This document shows, in pieces, positions 43,103 through 52,612 of a stretch of DNA of 64,000 bases (positions are counted from its first letter, which is position 1; every line of letters starts with the position of its first letter). This DNA is from Citrobacter amalonaticus Y19. GTDB taxonomy: Bacteria > Pseudomonadota > Gammaproteobacteria > Enterobacterales > Enterobacteriaceae. A program made the position numbers and the translations under genes. The notes beneath the pieces are model-generated. The model was not told the DNA's origin. It searched no databases and worked only from the letters and a program-made list of their open reading frames with translations. The DNA is taken from NCBI RefSeq assembly GCF_000981805.1, contig NZ_CP011132.1, positions 1,240,001-1,304,000 on the forward strand, written 5' to 3'.

Positions 43103-43721
43103 CAGGCATCTGCATCCGCGGCTTAAACCGCTGCTCCACCGCTGTGCGGGCGTGCTCGACAGGCCGGGGATTTCCCCGGACGGGCTGACGCTCGTTGGCT
43201 TTGCCCTCGGCGTGCTGGCGTTGCCGTTTCTGGCCCTGGGCTGGTATCTGGCCGCGCTGGTGGTGATTGTTCTGAACCGACTGCTGGATGGTCTTGACGG
43301 CGCGCTGGCGCGGCGCCGCGGACTCACCGACGCGGGCGGCTTTCTTGATATCGCACTCGATTTCTTGTTTTACGCGCTGGTGCCGTTTGGCTTCATTCTG
43401 GCCGATCCGCAACATAATGCGCTGGCGGGAAGCTGGCTGTTGTTTGCGTTTATCGGCACCGGCAGCAGTTTTCTCGCCTTCGCTGCGCTTGCCGCAAAGC
43501 ACAATATTGATAACCCCGGCTACGCGCATAAGTCGTTTTACTATCTGGGCGGATTGACCGAGGGAACGGAAACGATCGCACTCTTTGTGCTCGGCTGCCT
43601 TTTCCCGACGTACTTTGCCGTGCTGGCGTGGATCTTCGGCGCGCTGTGCTGGATGACGACGATGACGCGCGTCTGGAGTGGCTATCTGACGCTGAAAGGG
43701 CTTCAGCGTCAGAATGGGTGA
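43095..43721 (+). CDS. ynjF: CDP-alcohol phosphatidyltransferase family protein YnjF
   Basis: A 208-residue membrane enzyme with the family signature DGLDGALAR then G-x3-D-x3-D (about residues 59-83), all acidic residues present. Members join an alcohol to CDP-diacylglycerol; the acceptor used by YnjF is unknown. It has several membrane segments. The start is GTG at 43095, with AAAGGAG 6 nt upstream. The gene overlaps ynjA and ends 2 nt before the convergent ynjE. Confidence 0.9.
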   Translation: MLDRHLHPRLKPLLHRCAGVLDRPGISPDGLTLVGFALGVLALPFLALGWYLAALVVIVLNRLLDGLDGALARRRGLTDAGGFLDIALDFLFYALVPFGFILADPQHNALAGSWLLFAFIGTGSSFLAFAALAAKHNIDNPGYAHKSFYYLGGLTEGTETIALFVLGCLFPTYFAVLAWIFGALCWMTTMTRVWSGYLTLKGLQRQNG

Positions 43722-43723
43722 GA

Positions 43724-45031
43724 TTATTTGCTGCTGTCCGGGCCGCGTTCGCCTGTGGACACTGGGTTTTTCGGATCGCTGCTCCACTCGTACCAGCCGC
43801 CGTCATACACTGAGACATTTTTCCAGCCCATCGCCCGGGCGTACATAAACGTCTCTGACGCGCGCCAGCCGGTGCCACAGTAAAAGGCGACCTGCTGGTC
43901 CGGCAGAATGTGCCACTGCTTCCACATTCCGGCGATATCTTCCGCGCTGCGCATGGTGCCGTCCGGGTTATGGAAATCTTCCATATGCGTTGAGTCGCTG
44001 CCGGCATGTCCCCAGCGCGCGCCGGCAATTTCACCTTTTGGCTTGATGTAGCTGTAACCGCTGGTGGTGCCAATAAATTCCGGCCAGGAGCGAATACTGA
44101 CCAGCGACGCATCCTGACGGTGCAACAGCCCGCGAGCCTGCTCCATATCAAGCATCAACTGTGGCTGAGCCGGAATGGTCACGCCAAAATCGGGCTCCGG
44201 TTTAACCTTCGCGGGCGTACCGCGCTCGACCGGCAACCCGGCATCGGACCAGGTCTGCCAGCCACCGTCGAGCAGGCGAACGTCTTTCACCCCGGCATAC
44301 AGCATGATTTGCGCCACCCGTGCCGCCGCGTAAACATCGCGACCGTACAGGATAACCGTGGTGTCGTGACGGATGCCGTGTTTCGCCAGCATCGCCTGTA
44401 GACTGGCGTCGGAGACTTTGTTCCACAGCGGTTCGCTTTCTACTTCATTGGTGTCGATGTAATCCGCACCCGGAATATGGTTGAGCAGATAAAACTTCGG
44501 CGCGCCCCAGGCAGCTTCGATCACTTTCCAGTCACCGGCGGGTTTTGCGGTCACCTCTTTACCCTGTTGCAGGTCATGCAGCCACAGCGGGTAAACCAGT
44601 TGTTCGAAATGCGGCAGTCGTTGCAGACGCGCCGGATCCTGTAGCGCATCGCTCAGCGTGGCAACCTGTCTCAGTCCCGCGTTTTGCAGTCGACTTTTCA
44701 CCGCCTGCACGTCGCTGTCGTTGCCATACAGCGCGACAGGGGCGTCAGCATTCAGTTGATGCTGCTGGATCCAGGTGTTGAGCTGTTCGTCGCTCATGTT
44801 GTCGAGCCAGCGTGCGGAGAGGTTCAGGGCGGCGGGTTCATGTCCGGAAGGGCCGTTTACTGACTGCGGCCAGCCATTGTAGAACGCGCTTGGGCGGGTA
44901 TCGATTGCCGTACCCTGTTTTTGCGCCAGTTGTTTGAAGTTGAGCGCCTGCGCCATATCAGCAGCCCAGGTGGAAGCGCAAGCGAGCCCTAAAGCCAGTG
45001 CCAGCGCGGTCATTTGAGAAACACGTTTCAT
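43724..45031 (-). CDS. ynjE: Thiosulfate sulfurtransferase YnjE
   Basis: A 435-residue exported sulfurtransferase with three rhodanese domains, matching K-12 YnjE. A signal peptide ends near residue 23 (STWA then AD). The active-site loop in the last domain is CGTGWRASE (Cys near 385), similar to the CGTGWR loop of YnjE and unlike the shorter loops of single-domain rhodaneses. It is at the end of a minus-strand cluster with the ynjBCD transporter. Physiological sulfur donor and acceptor are not established. Confidence 0.93.
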   Translation of the reverse strand: MKRVSQMTALALALGLACASTWAADMAQALNFKQLAQKQGTAIDTRPSAFYNGWPQSVNGPSGHEPAALNLSARWLDNMSDEQLNTWIQQHQLNADAPVALYGNDSDVQAVKSRLQNAGLRQVATLSDALQDPARLQRLPHFEQLVYPLWLHDLQQGKEVTAKPAGDWKVIEAAWGAPKFYLLNHIPGADYIDTNEVESEPLWNKVSDASLQAMLAKHGIRHDTTVILYGRDVYAAARVAQIMLYAGVKDVRLLDGGWQTWSDAGLPVERGTPAKVKPEPDFGVTIPAQPQLMLDMEQARGLLHRQDASLVSIRSWPEFIGTTSGYSYIKPKGEIAGARWGHAGSDSTHMEDFHNPDGTMRSAEDIAGMWKQWHILPDQQVAFYCGTGWRASETFMYARAMGWKNVSVYDGGWYEWSSDPKNPVSTGERGPDSSK

Positions 45032-45118
45032 CGAATTGCCCGACGTTGAGATAAGAAGGCGTCATTCTGTGCTCGCTGTAGTTGAAAAACTTTGCGTTAA
45101 CGCAGTATGTCCGCAGTT

Positions 45119-45751
45119 TCACGACGCGGGCGATAATTGCAAAACGTGGCCTCCCGGCGGAACATCCTGCGCGTCATGGGTTACCTGAACGACAGGAATG
45201 TCCAGCCGACGCACTTCGTCAAAGACCCACTGGCGAAAGTCTGCCCGCCTGTCAGTATCAAGACGGCTGAACGGTTCATCCAGCAGCAACGTTCTGGGCT
45301 GCGCCAGCAGGGCGCGCAGCAGCGCAACCCGCGCGCGCTGACCGCCGGATAACGTCGCGGGATCGCGAGAAGAGAAACCCGCCATGCCCGCGCGTTCAAG
45401 CGCGCGATCAACCGCATCCCGGCGCGCCGCGCCTTTCAGACTGGCGGGCAGCGCCAGCATCAGGTTTTGTCCCACCGTAAAGTGATCAAACAGCAGGGCA
45501 TCCTGAAATAAAATGCCGGTCTGGCGTTGGGTCGTCGGGAGCACATCCAGACGTTGCTCATCCCGCCACAGTTCGCCGCTGGCGTGCAGTGGCGATGTCA
45601 GAGCACCCACCATCCAGGAAAGCAGTGAAGACTTGCCGCAGCCGGAGGGGCCCATCAATGTGACAATGTCACCTTTTGCCACATCGAAGGTTAACGGGCC
45701 AAACAGCGGGGTTTGGTTAAGGGACAGGGTAAGATGGCGAACGGTGAGCAT
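45119..45751 (-). CDS. ynjD: ABC transporter ATPase YnjD
   Basis: A 210-residue ABC ATPase. Walker A GPSGCGKSS is near residues 34-42, Walker B LLLDEPFS near 150, with the signature LSGGQRARVAL between, and a Q-loop QDALLF. It matches K-12 YnjD and is the energising subunit of the YnjBCD importer. Its ATG overlaps the ynjC stop codon (TAATG), so translation is coupled. An in-frame extension upstream runs through ynjC and is not real. Confidence 0.94.
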   Translation of the reverse strand: MLTVRHLTLSLNQTPLFGPLTFDVAKGDIVTLMGPSGCGKSSLLSWMVGALTSPLHASGELWRDEQRLDVLPTTQRQTGILFQDALLFDHFTVGQNLMLALPASLKGAARRDAVDRALERAGMAGFSSRDPATLSGGQRARVALLRALLAQPRTLLLDEPFSRLDTDRRADFRQWVFDEVRRLDIPVVQVTHDAQDVPPGGHVLQLSPAS

Positions 45752-47286
45752 TAGCGCAATCCTTGTCGGCGGTGGCCGACCCATGATGAAAGCCCGGCCA
45801 TCAGCGCGAACACCAACAGCGGTAACAGCAGTTGCCAGAGCGCCTGCGCGGCCAGGATGCCGGTGCTGCCGCCGCTGCTGAGAGCGACCGCTTCCGTCGT
45901 CAGCGTCGGGAAGCGGCCTGCGCCCAGCCAGAGTGTCGGCATATACTGCGCGATACTGACGGAGAACCCCACCGCCAGCGCCACCAGTGCAGGACGTAAC
46001 ATCTGCGGGCATTTAACGGTGCAAAAGATTTTCATCGGCGACCAGCCCAGCGTCCGGGCAATCAGCAGCAAACGGGGATCGATACGTTGCCAGGCCGGTT
46101 TCAGGACGAACAACATCCACGGTACAACCCACAGCAAATGCCCCCAGATGAGCGTGGCGAACTGACCGTCCAGTTCAAGGTGCAGCGCCAGCGCATATTG
46201 CCCCATCACCAGCGGCAACGCCGGAAGGAGGATCGGCAGCCAGATCCAATGATGTCCGCGCTGCGGTCCCCATTCCAGCCATAGCAGCAAAATGACTAAC
46301 CCCAGCGCGCTGGCGGCCAGTCCCGCCATGACGCTGTGGGTTAACGCCTCGAGATTGAGCGTAGATTGCCGCGCAAGAACGGCCAATAATAGCGTGCACA
46401 GCACGCCCGTTGCGGGTAGCGACAGCGACAGCGTTTTTCCCGTCACGAGCGGAATACGGTGTTGACGCACGCCGCTGATGTCGGGAAGCGTGCGTCGCCA
46501 ACGGCGCCAGAGCAGGTAGCCTGCGAGGATAAAGAGGGCGAGTAGTGCCAGCAAAAGCAGGCTCGCCAGCGCGCCTTTGATCTGCTGTTCACTGTCCCCC
46601 TGACTAAGCCATTGCCAGGAGAGAACCGCCAGCGTCGGCGGGTTGCCGGGACCCAGGATAATGGCAACATCGACCACCGAAATCGTCCACGCCACCACGG
46701 CCAGCATCACGATGCCCAGTCCGGGGGCGATGGCGGGCAATAACAACCAGCAGAGCGCCTGTCGACGGCTGTAGCCCATCGAATCCAGGACGATGACCTG
46801 CTGAGCGAGCCGTTTCTCACTCAGTAAAATCGACAAAACCCACAGCACGAAGGCGCTCTCTTTCACCGCCAGCGTCACGCCAGGCCCAATGCCGTAGCGA
46901 TCGAGCGCGGGAGAGAGAAACGGCAGCGCGTGCCAGAGCAGCCCACCTTCGGCGAAGAGCAGCAGCGCGGCGCTGGCAAACGCGACATGGGGAATGGCTA
47001 ACAGCCACGGCAGGCGGGTACTCAGCCGCCGCCAGCGCACGCCAGGCCAGGTCGCCACTACAATGGATAGCGCAATAAACAGCGCGCCAGCGGCGGCGAT
47101 GAACACCGAAACCACGGTGGCCAGCAGCGCCTGCGGCAACTGGGGATCGGCAAAAAGCGCCTGCCAGTTCGCCAGCGACAGCGCGGGTGTTATCAGCAAT
47201 ACGCTGGCTGGCAGCAATGGCGCGTAAATCGCCGCCATGCACAGCCAGGCCAGAAGCATTAGCGCGAGCCGTAGCGGCGCAGCCAT
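45751..47286 (-). CDS. ynjC: ABC transporter permease YnjC
   Basis: A 511-residue inner membrane protein with two fused permease halves, each with the binding-protein-dependent transport fold; this double form is also seen in iron(III) and thiamine-type importers such as FbpB and ThiP. Length equals that of K-12 YnjC. It overlaps ynjB upstream by 28 nt and ynjD downstream by 1 nt, a compact operon. The substrate is unknown. Confidence 0.94.
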   Translation of the reverse strand: MAAPLRLALMLLAWLCMAAIYAPLLPASVLLITPALSLANWQALFADPQLPQALLATVVSVFIAAAGALFIALSIVVATWPGVRWRRLSTRLPWLLAIPHVAFASAALLLFAEGGLLWHALPFLSPALDRYGIGPGVTLAVKESAFVLWVLSILLSEKRLAQQVIVLDSMGYSRRQALCWLLLPAIAPGLGIVMLAVVAWTISVVDVAIILGPGNPPTLAVLSWQWLSQGDSEQQIKGALASLLLLALLALFILAGYLLWRRWRRTLPDISGVRQHRIPLVTGKTLSLSLPATGVLCTLLLAVLARQSTLNLEALTHSVMAGLAASALGLVILLLWLEWGPQRGHHWIWLPILLPALPLVMGQYALALHLELDGQFATLIWGHLLWVVPWMLFVLKPAWQRIDPRLLLIARTLGWSPMKIFCTVKCPQMLRPALVALAVGFSVSIAQYMPTLWLGAGRFPTLTTEAVALSSGGSTGILAAQALWQLLLPLLVFALMAGLSSWVGHRRQGLR

Positions 47287-48422
47287 TCTTGCTCCAGCAG
47301 ATTAACCCAGGCCGCATGAGGCTCTGGCAGGACGGCGGGCAGTCCGTTCGGGATGCGAGCTTCCAGCGCCGCCTGCTGCGCGGCTGGCAGTTTTTTCGCA
47401 TCCAGTACCGACGGATCGCCCCAGAATGTCGGGTCGGCTTTACGCAACTGTGCGTCAGGCGAGAGCAGGAAGTTGGCGGTAAGCTTCGCCCCGGCGCTGG
47501 CGCGGGCGTTAGCCGGAATGGTGACAAAGTGAACGTTGCCAATCATTCCTTCGCTAAAGCCAAAGCTGTAGCTGCTTTTTGGCAATTCACCGCTGGCGAC
47601 TTTTTGCTGAGCGTGTGCGGGGTTAAAGGTTAGCGACAGGCGTAGCGTCCCGCTGTTGAGCAACGCGTCCATCCGCGCCGGAGATGGCGGGAAATCCTTG
47701 CCTTCGCGCCACAGCGTTGGATGCAGCGCGTCAAGGTAGCGCCACAGCGGCGCGGTCACCCGGGCGAAAGTGGCGGCGTCTGGTGCGACGGTGAGCGCGT
47801 GCGCAGAGTCAGTCAGCGAGATCAATAACTGCTCCAGAAACGCCGTGCCGGTAAAGTCCGGCGGACGCGGGTAGCTGACGGTGCCCGGATGCGCCTGGGC
47901 AAATGCCAACAGCGCCTGCGGACTCTGCGGCGGCTGTGGCGTCAGGTTGCTGTCCGCGATAAACGTCAACTGCGCGCCGCCCCACGGAGATTCAGCCCCG
48001 TCAGTGGCAATGGAGAAATCTTCACGTACCGGTTTTTGCGTATCAACATAGCGCCAGTTGGGCAGCGTTTCCGCCCACTGGGTCTGCAACAATCCCGCCT
48101 CTTTCAACGTGCGGAAGTTTTCACCGTTGACCCACAGCAGGTCGACAGAACCGCCGGTTTTCCGCCCGGCGGCGGCTTCCGTCTGGATACGCTTCACGGC
48201 GTCAGCCGCATCGGCGAGGCGCACGATTTTAAGATCAACGCCGTAGTGGGTTTTCATCTCGCCGCTGACCCAGTCAAGGTACTGGTTAATGGCGGTGTCG
48301 CCGCCCCAGGCGTTGAACCAGACGGTCTGGCCTTTGGCCTCATCTTTGATCTGCTGCCAGTTCTGTCCGGCGTAGCTCTGAGCGGTCAGCAACAGGCCCG
48401 CGAATAGTAATCCCCAACGCAT
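47259..48422 (-). CDS. ynjB: ABC transporter periplasmic binding protein YnjB
   Basis: A 387-residue extracellular solute-binding protein of the thiamine/iron-type family, matching K-12 YnjB. A signal peptide ends near residue 18 (SYA then GQ). Mature regions VWFNAWGGDTAINQYLDW and PRPPDFTGTAFLEQLL are conserved. The ATG at 48422 is chosen because the CAGGAG at the end of the upstream gene is its ribosome binding site; longer upstream in-frame codons overlap that gene. The substrate is unproven. Confidence 0.94.
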   Translation of the reverse strand: MRWGLLFAGLLLTAQSYAGQNWQQIKDEAKGQTVWFNAWGGDTAINQYLDWVSGEMKTHYGVDLKIVRLADAADAVKRIQTEAAAGRKTGGSVDLLWVNGENFRTLKEAGLLQTQWAETLPNWRYVDTQKPVREDFSIATDGAESPWGGAQLTFIADSNLTPQPPQSPQALLAFAQAHPGTVSYPRPPDFTGTAFLEQLLISLTDSAHALTVAPDAATFARVTAPLWRYLDALHPTLWREGKDFPPSPARMDALLNSGTLRLSLTFNPAHAQQKVASGELPKSSYSFGFSEGMIGNVHFVTIPANARASAGAKLTANFLLSPDAQLRKADPTFWGDPSVLDAKKLPAAQQAALEARIPNGLPAVLPEPHAAWVNLLEQEWLRRYGSR

Positions 48423-48424
48423 GG

Positions 48425-49099
48425 TTACTCCTGAAAAAAACGTGTTACCAGCCAACGGGAGGCCAGCGGTAATAATCCCAACAGGGCAAACGCGGCCAGC
48501 ATCGCGGGAGAGATGATGTCGCGTATCGATGTTAACTGGCTTAACTGACGTCCGGCATTCAGATAAACCACGGTGGCAGGCAGCATCCCCAACTGGCTGA
48601 CCCACCAGTAACGGCGCACGCCGACGGCGGTGAGACCTGCCAGCAGGTTGACGACAACGAACGGCAACAGCGGCATCAGGCGGAGCGCAAAGAGATAAAA
48701 GGCGCCGTCTCGCGCCATCCCGTGATTCACCGTTGCCATGTGCCGGGAAAAACGCCGCGACACCCAGTCACGCAGCAGATAGCGACTGGTCAGCATGGCG
48801 AGCGTCGCGCCCAGAGTTGACGAAAAAGAGACCAGCAACGTACCTTGCCAGAGGCCAAACAGCGCGCCGCCGAGCAGCGTCAGCAGCGCCGCGCCAGGAA
48901 TCGACAGCGCCGCGATAGCGGTATAGAGCAGAAAATAGAGACTTGCGCTAAGAAAAGGGGACTGGCGCTGCCAGTCCGCCAGCAGTGAATGATGGTGCTT
49001 AAGCGTCTCCAGAGTGAGCAGACCGGGGGGCAACGTCCAGAGCACCCCGACGAGACAGAGGATCAGTACGCCTGTTAACCCCAGCTTTCTGGCGTTCAC
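48425..49099 (-). CDS. TVP38/TMEM64 (DedA-like) membrane protein
   Basis: A 224-residue inner membrane protein of the TVP38/TMEM64 family (SNARE-associated, VTT domain), with about five hydrophobic segments and the re-entrant GAALLTLLGGALFG-type motif. It resembles K-12 YdjX/YdjZ, which lie at the same place beside ynjA and xthA, but only one copy is present here. The start is GTG at 49099 and is not certain, as the best ribosome binding site is distant. Its stop is 2 nt before ynjB, so it probably belongs to the ynjBCD operon. A lipid or small-ion transport role is inferred from the family. Confidence 0.8.
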   Translation of the reverse strand: MNARKLGLTGVLILCLVGVLWTLPPGLLTLETLKHHHSLLADWQRQSPFLSASLYFLLYTAIAALSIPGAALLTLLGGALFGLWQGTLLVSFSSTLGATLAMLTSRYLLRDWVSRRFSRHMATVNHGMARDGAFYLFALRLMPLLPFVVVNLLAGLTAVGVRRYWWVSQLGMLPATVVYLNAGRQLSQLTSIRDIISPAMLAAFALLGLLPLASRWLVTRFFQE

Positions 49100-49108
49100 G
49101 AGTGAGCA

Positions 49109-49915
49109 TCAAACCTTAAACGTTGCCCACACCGGCGCATGGTCAGACGGTTTTTCCATACTGCGAATGTCATAGTCAATACCGGTTTCCACACAGCGCT
49201 CCGCGAGCGGATTGCTTGCCAGCAACAGATCGATACGCAGACCACGGTTATCATCGAACCCCTTCGAGCGGTAATCAAACCACGAGAATTTGTCGGCGGA
49301 TTCCGGGTGTGCGTGGCGGAAGATGTCAACCAGCCCCCAGCCCAGCAGGCGGTCCATCCATTCACGCTCTTCCGGCAGGAACGAACATTTGCCGGTGCGC
49401 AGCCAGCGCTTGCGGTTCTCTTCGCCAATGCCGATGTCCAGATCGGACGGGCTGATATTCATATCCCCCATGATCAGCACCGGGTTGTCGCGCTTGAGTT
49501 CGTTGTCGAGATAGTGTTGTAAGTTCTGATAAAACTGCGCTTTGGCCGGAAATTTAATCGGATGGTCACGGCTTTCGCCCTGCGGGAAATAGCCGTTGAT
49601 CACCGTCAGGTTGCCCAGCGGAGAAGGGATCTCCGCCATGATGATGCGCCGCTGTGCTTCTTCGCCATCACCGGGAAAACCCCGACGCACGGCGATGGGT
49701 GTCTCTTTGGTCAGCAGCGCCACGCCATAGTGGCCTTTCTGACCGTGATAGAAAACGTTGTAGCCGAGTTTTGCGACATCTTCGAGCGGGAACATGTCGT
49801 CGTGAACTTTTGTCTCCTGTAGGCCAATAACATCGGGTTGGTGTTTTTCGACGATGGCTTCCAGTTGATGAGGTCTGGCGCGCAGGCCGTTGATATTAAA
49901 AGAGACAAATTTCAT
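49109..49915 (-). CDS. xthA: Exodeoxyribonuclease III
   Basis: A 268-residue DNA repair enzyme with 3'-5' exonuclease and AP endonuclease activity, equal in length to K-12 XthA. Active-site motifs are the N-terminal FNINGLRARP, LQETKVHD with the metal-binding Glu34, GDMNISPSDLDIG and the final DHAPVWATF with catalytic His. The ATG at 49915 fits the family start MKFVSFNING; the longer frame runs into the divergent control region. In E. coli the gene is under RpoS control. Confidence 0.96.
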   Translation of the reverse strand: MKFVSFNINGLRARPHQLEAIVEKHQPDVIGLQETKVHDDMFPLEDVAKLGYNVFYHGQKGHYGVALLTKETPIAVRRGFPGDGEEAQRRIIMAEIPSPLGNLTVINGYFPQGESRDHPIKFPAKAQFYQNLQHYLDNELKRDNPVLIMGDMNISPSDLDIGIGEENRKRWLRTGKCSFLPEEREWMDRLLGWGLVDIFRHAHPESADKFSWFDYRSKGFDDNRGLRIDLLLASNPLAERCVETGIDYDIRSMEKPSDHAPVWATFKV

Positions 49916-50360
49916 AGTCGCTGCCACTTTGCTGGATGAATAGTGCATGGATGGTAGCAGAATTTCCGCAAGCTGACTGCTCATAATGGTGAGATTCCGG
50001 CAATGAGTGCGAATGGTGTTAACAATGGGGCAACCTTTGCCCTGTTTTAGGGCAGATTGCGTCACCATGGCGCAGAAATTTCCTGTAAATTTCGTATAGG
50101 ATCACATTTCCAGAATTATATTTGGTCTGTGCATAATATTGCGGTTTTTCCTCTAATTACTCCTCTTTCATGCAAACATATTCACTTTATATGCACACTT
50201 AGTGAATATCGTTGGGTTATAACTCGTTGATTTCCCGTTGCTGACAACCGTTTATGCATTTTTTCCGCTGGCTGGCATGAAGACTGCAATCTACATTTAC
50301 AGCGCAAACACTACTATTAATTAACATATAAATAACTTTTTATTCACCAATGAGGTCGCT
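49916..50360. promoter_or_regulatory. xthA-astC divergent control region with sigma-54 promoter
   Basis: A sigma-54 promoter for astC is clear on the plus strand: CTGGCATGAAGACTGC with GG at 50274-50275 and GC at 50286-50287, 10 nt apart, start near 50299. Candidate ArgR-type palindromes lie upstream, including TGCATAATATTGCG at 50130-50143 and ATTCACTTTATATGCAC around 50170-50190. E. coli astC is activated by NtrC under nitrogen limitation and by ArgR with arginine. xthA promoter elements are not resolved. Confidence 0.7.
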
Positions 50361-51581
50361 ATGTCTCAGTCAATTACGCGTGAAAATTTTGATGAATGGA
50401 TGATGCCCGTTTATGCACCGGCGCCTTTTATTCCGGTTCGTGGCGAAGGTTCACGCTTGTGGGATCAGCAGGGTAAAGAGTATATCGACTTCGCGGGGGG
50501 CATTGCGGTAAATGCGCTGGGACACGCGCATCCAGAATTGCGCGACGCACTGAATAACCAGGCGAGCAAGTTCTGGCATACCGGCAACGGCTACACCAAC
50601 GAACCGGCGCTGCGACTGGCGAAAAAGTTAATCGACGCCACCTTTGCCGATCGCATCTTCTTCTGCAACTCCGGTGCCGAAGCCAACGAGGCGGCGCTGA
50701 AACTGGCGCGCAAATATGCCCACGACCACCATGGCAGCAATAAAAGCGGCATTGTGGCATTTAAGAATGCCTTTCACGGTCGCACGCTGTTCACCGTCAG
50801 CGCCGGGGGACAACCCGCCTATTCGCAGGATTTCGCGCCGTTGCCGCCGGAGATCCGTCACGCCGTTTATAACGATATTAACTCTGCCAGCACGCTGATT
50901 GACGATACCACCTGCGCGGTCATCGTCGAACCCATGCAGGGGGAAGGCGGCGTGCTGCCTGCAACCCAGGCCTTCCTGCAAGGGCTGCGAGAGCTGTGCG
51001 ATCGACATAATGCGCTGCTGATTTTTGATGAAGTGCAGACTGGCGTGGGCCGTACCGGTGAGCTGTATGCCTACATGCACTACGGCGTTACGCCGGATCT
51101 CCTGACCACCGCCAAGGCGCTGGGCGGCGGCTTCCCTATCGGCGCACTGCTGGCCAGTGAGAAATGCGCCAGCGTCATGACTGTCGGAACCCACGGCACC
51201 ACCTATGGCGGTAACCCACTGGCAACCGCCGTCGCCGGGAAATTACTCGATATCGTCAATACGCCCGCGATGCTGAACGGCGTGAAACAGCGCCATGACT
51301 GGTTCGTGGAGCGTCTGAATGTCATTAATCTGCATACCGGAGTGTTCAGTGAAATTCGCGGGCTGGGACTGCTGATTGGCTGTGTACTGAACGATAAGTT
51401 TGCCGGCAAAGCCAAACAGATCTCCCAGGAAGCCGCGAAAGCGGGCGTGATGGTGCTGATTGCCGGGGGCAACGTGGTGCGCTTCGCTCCGGCGCTGAAC
51501 GTCACCCAGGAAGAGGTGGCGACCGGTCTTGACCGTTTTGCGCTTGCCTGCGAACAAATTACCGCCGGAGGTTCATCATGA
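50361..51581 (+). CDS. astC: Succinylornithine/acetylornithine transaminase AstC
   Basis: A 406-residue PLP-dependent class III aminotransferase, first gene of the AST pathway, third enzymatic step: it converts succinylornithine and 2-oxoglutarate to succinylglutamate semialdehyde and glutamate. The Schiff-base Lys252 is in TTAKALGGGFPIG, and IFDEVQTGVGRTG supplies the PLP-binding Asp. Length equals that of K-12 AstC. AATGAGGTCGCT precedes the ATG. It overlaps astA by 4 nt. Confidence 0.96.
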   Translation: MSQSITRENFDEWMMPVYAPAPFIPVRGEGSRLWDQQGKEYIDFAGGIAVNALGHAHPELRDALNNQASKFWHTGNGYTNEPALRLAKKLIDATFADRIFFCNSGAEANEAALKLARKYAHDHHGSNKSGIVAFKNAFHGRTLFTVSAGGQPAYSQDFAPLPPEIRHAVYNDINSASTLIDDTTCAVIVEPMQGEGGVLPATQAFLQGLRELCDRHNALLIFDEVQTGVGRTGELYAYMHYGVTPDLLTTAKALGGGFPIGALLASEKCASVMTVGTHGTTYGGNPLATAVAGKLLDIVNTPAMLNGVKQRHDWFVERLNVINLHTGVFSEIRGLGLLIGCVLNDKFAGKAKQISQEAAKAGVMVLIAGGNVVRFAPALNVTQEEVATGLDRFALACEQITAGGSS

Positions 51582-52612
51582 TGGTGATCCGTCCCATTGA
51601 GCACGGCGATATCGGCGCGCTGATGCAACTGGCCAGTAAAACCGGCGGCGGACTGACTTCGCTACCGGCCAATGAAGCCACGCTGGCGGCGCGTATCGAT
51701 CGTTCCCTGAAAACCTGGCAGGGCGAATTGCCGAAAAGTGAACAGGGTTATGTCTTTGTGCTGGAGGATCTGGACACCGGCACCGTGGCGGGGATTTGCG
51801 CGATTGAAGTCGCCGTGGGGCTTAACGATCCCTGGTACAACTATCGCGTCGGAACGCAGGTGCATGCCTCAAAAGAGCTGAACGTCTATAACGCGCTGCC
51901 GACGCTGTTTCTCAGTAACGATCACACGGGCAGCAGCGAACTGTGCACGCTGTTCCTCGACCCCGACTGGCGCAAAGAGGGCAACGGCTACCTGCTGTCC
52001 AAATCGCGCTTCATGTTTATGGCGGCGTTTCGCGACCACTTTAATGAAAAGGTGGTCGCGGAAATGCGAGGCGTGATCGACGAGCACGGCTATTCTCCGT
52101 TCTGGCAAAGCCTGGGGAAACGCTTTTTCTCGATGGAATTTTCCCGCGCCGATTTTCTCTGCGGTACCGGGCAGAAAGCGTTTATTGCTGAACTGATGCC
52201 GAAGCATCCGATTTATACCCACTTTCTCTCCGACGAGGCGCAGGCGGTGATTGGCGAAGTTCATCCGCAAACCGCCCCGGCGCGCGCCGTACTGGAGAAA
52301 GAAGGATTCCGCTATCGCAATTACATTGACATCTTCGACGGCGGTCCGACGCTGGAATGTGACATCGACCGGGTACGGGCGATCCGTAAAAGTCGGTTGA
52401 TAGAGGTTGCCGAAGGGCAGCCTGCGACCGGTGATTTTCCGGCCTGCCTGGTGGCGAATGAGAACTACCGCCACTTCCGCGTCATGCTGGTACGCGCCGA
52501 CCCGAATACACAACGTCTGGTGCTGACCGCCGCACAACTGGATGCCCTGAAATGTCACGCGGGAGATCGGGTTCGCTTTGTCCGTCTCTGCGCTGAGGAG
52601 AAAACGGTATGA
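51578..52612 (+). CDS. astA: Arginine N-succinyltransferase AstA
   Basis: A 344-residue GNAT-fold enzyme that transfers succinyl from succinyl-CoA to arginine, the first step of ammonia-producing arginine catabolism. Conserved stretches include MRGVIDEHGYSPFWQSLG and ELMPKHPIYTHFL. Length equals that of K-12 AstA. Its ATG lies inside the astC stop region and its own end overlaps astD by 4 nt, so translation is coupled along the operon. Confidence 0.96.
   Translation: MMVIRPIEHGDIGALMQLASKTGGGLTSLPANEATLAARIDRSLKTWQGELPKSEQGYVFVLEDLDTGTVAGICAIEVAVGLNDPWYNYRVGTQVHASKELNVYNALPTLFLSNDHTGSSELCTLFLDPDWRKEGNGYLLSKSRFMFMAAFRDHFNEKVVAEMRGVIDEHGYSPFWQSLGKRFFSMEFSRADFLCGTGQKAFIAELMPKHPIYTHFLSDEAQAVIGEVHPQTAPARAVLEKEGFRYRNYIDIFDGGPTLECDIDRVRAIRKSRLIEVAEGQPATGDFPACLVANENYRHFRVMLVRADPNTQRLVLTAAQLDALKCHAGDRVRFVRLCAEEKTV

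Noticed and set aside
45752..46012. Longer start for ynjD (298 residues)
   Set aside because: The extension lies within ynjC in another frame; the conserved protein starts at 45751 with TAATG coupling.
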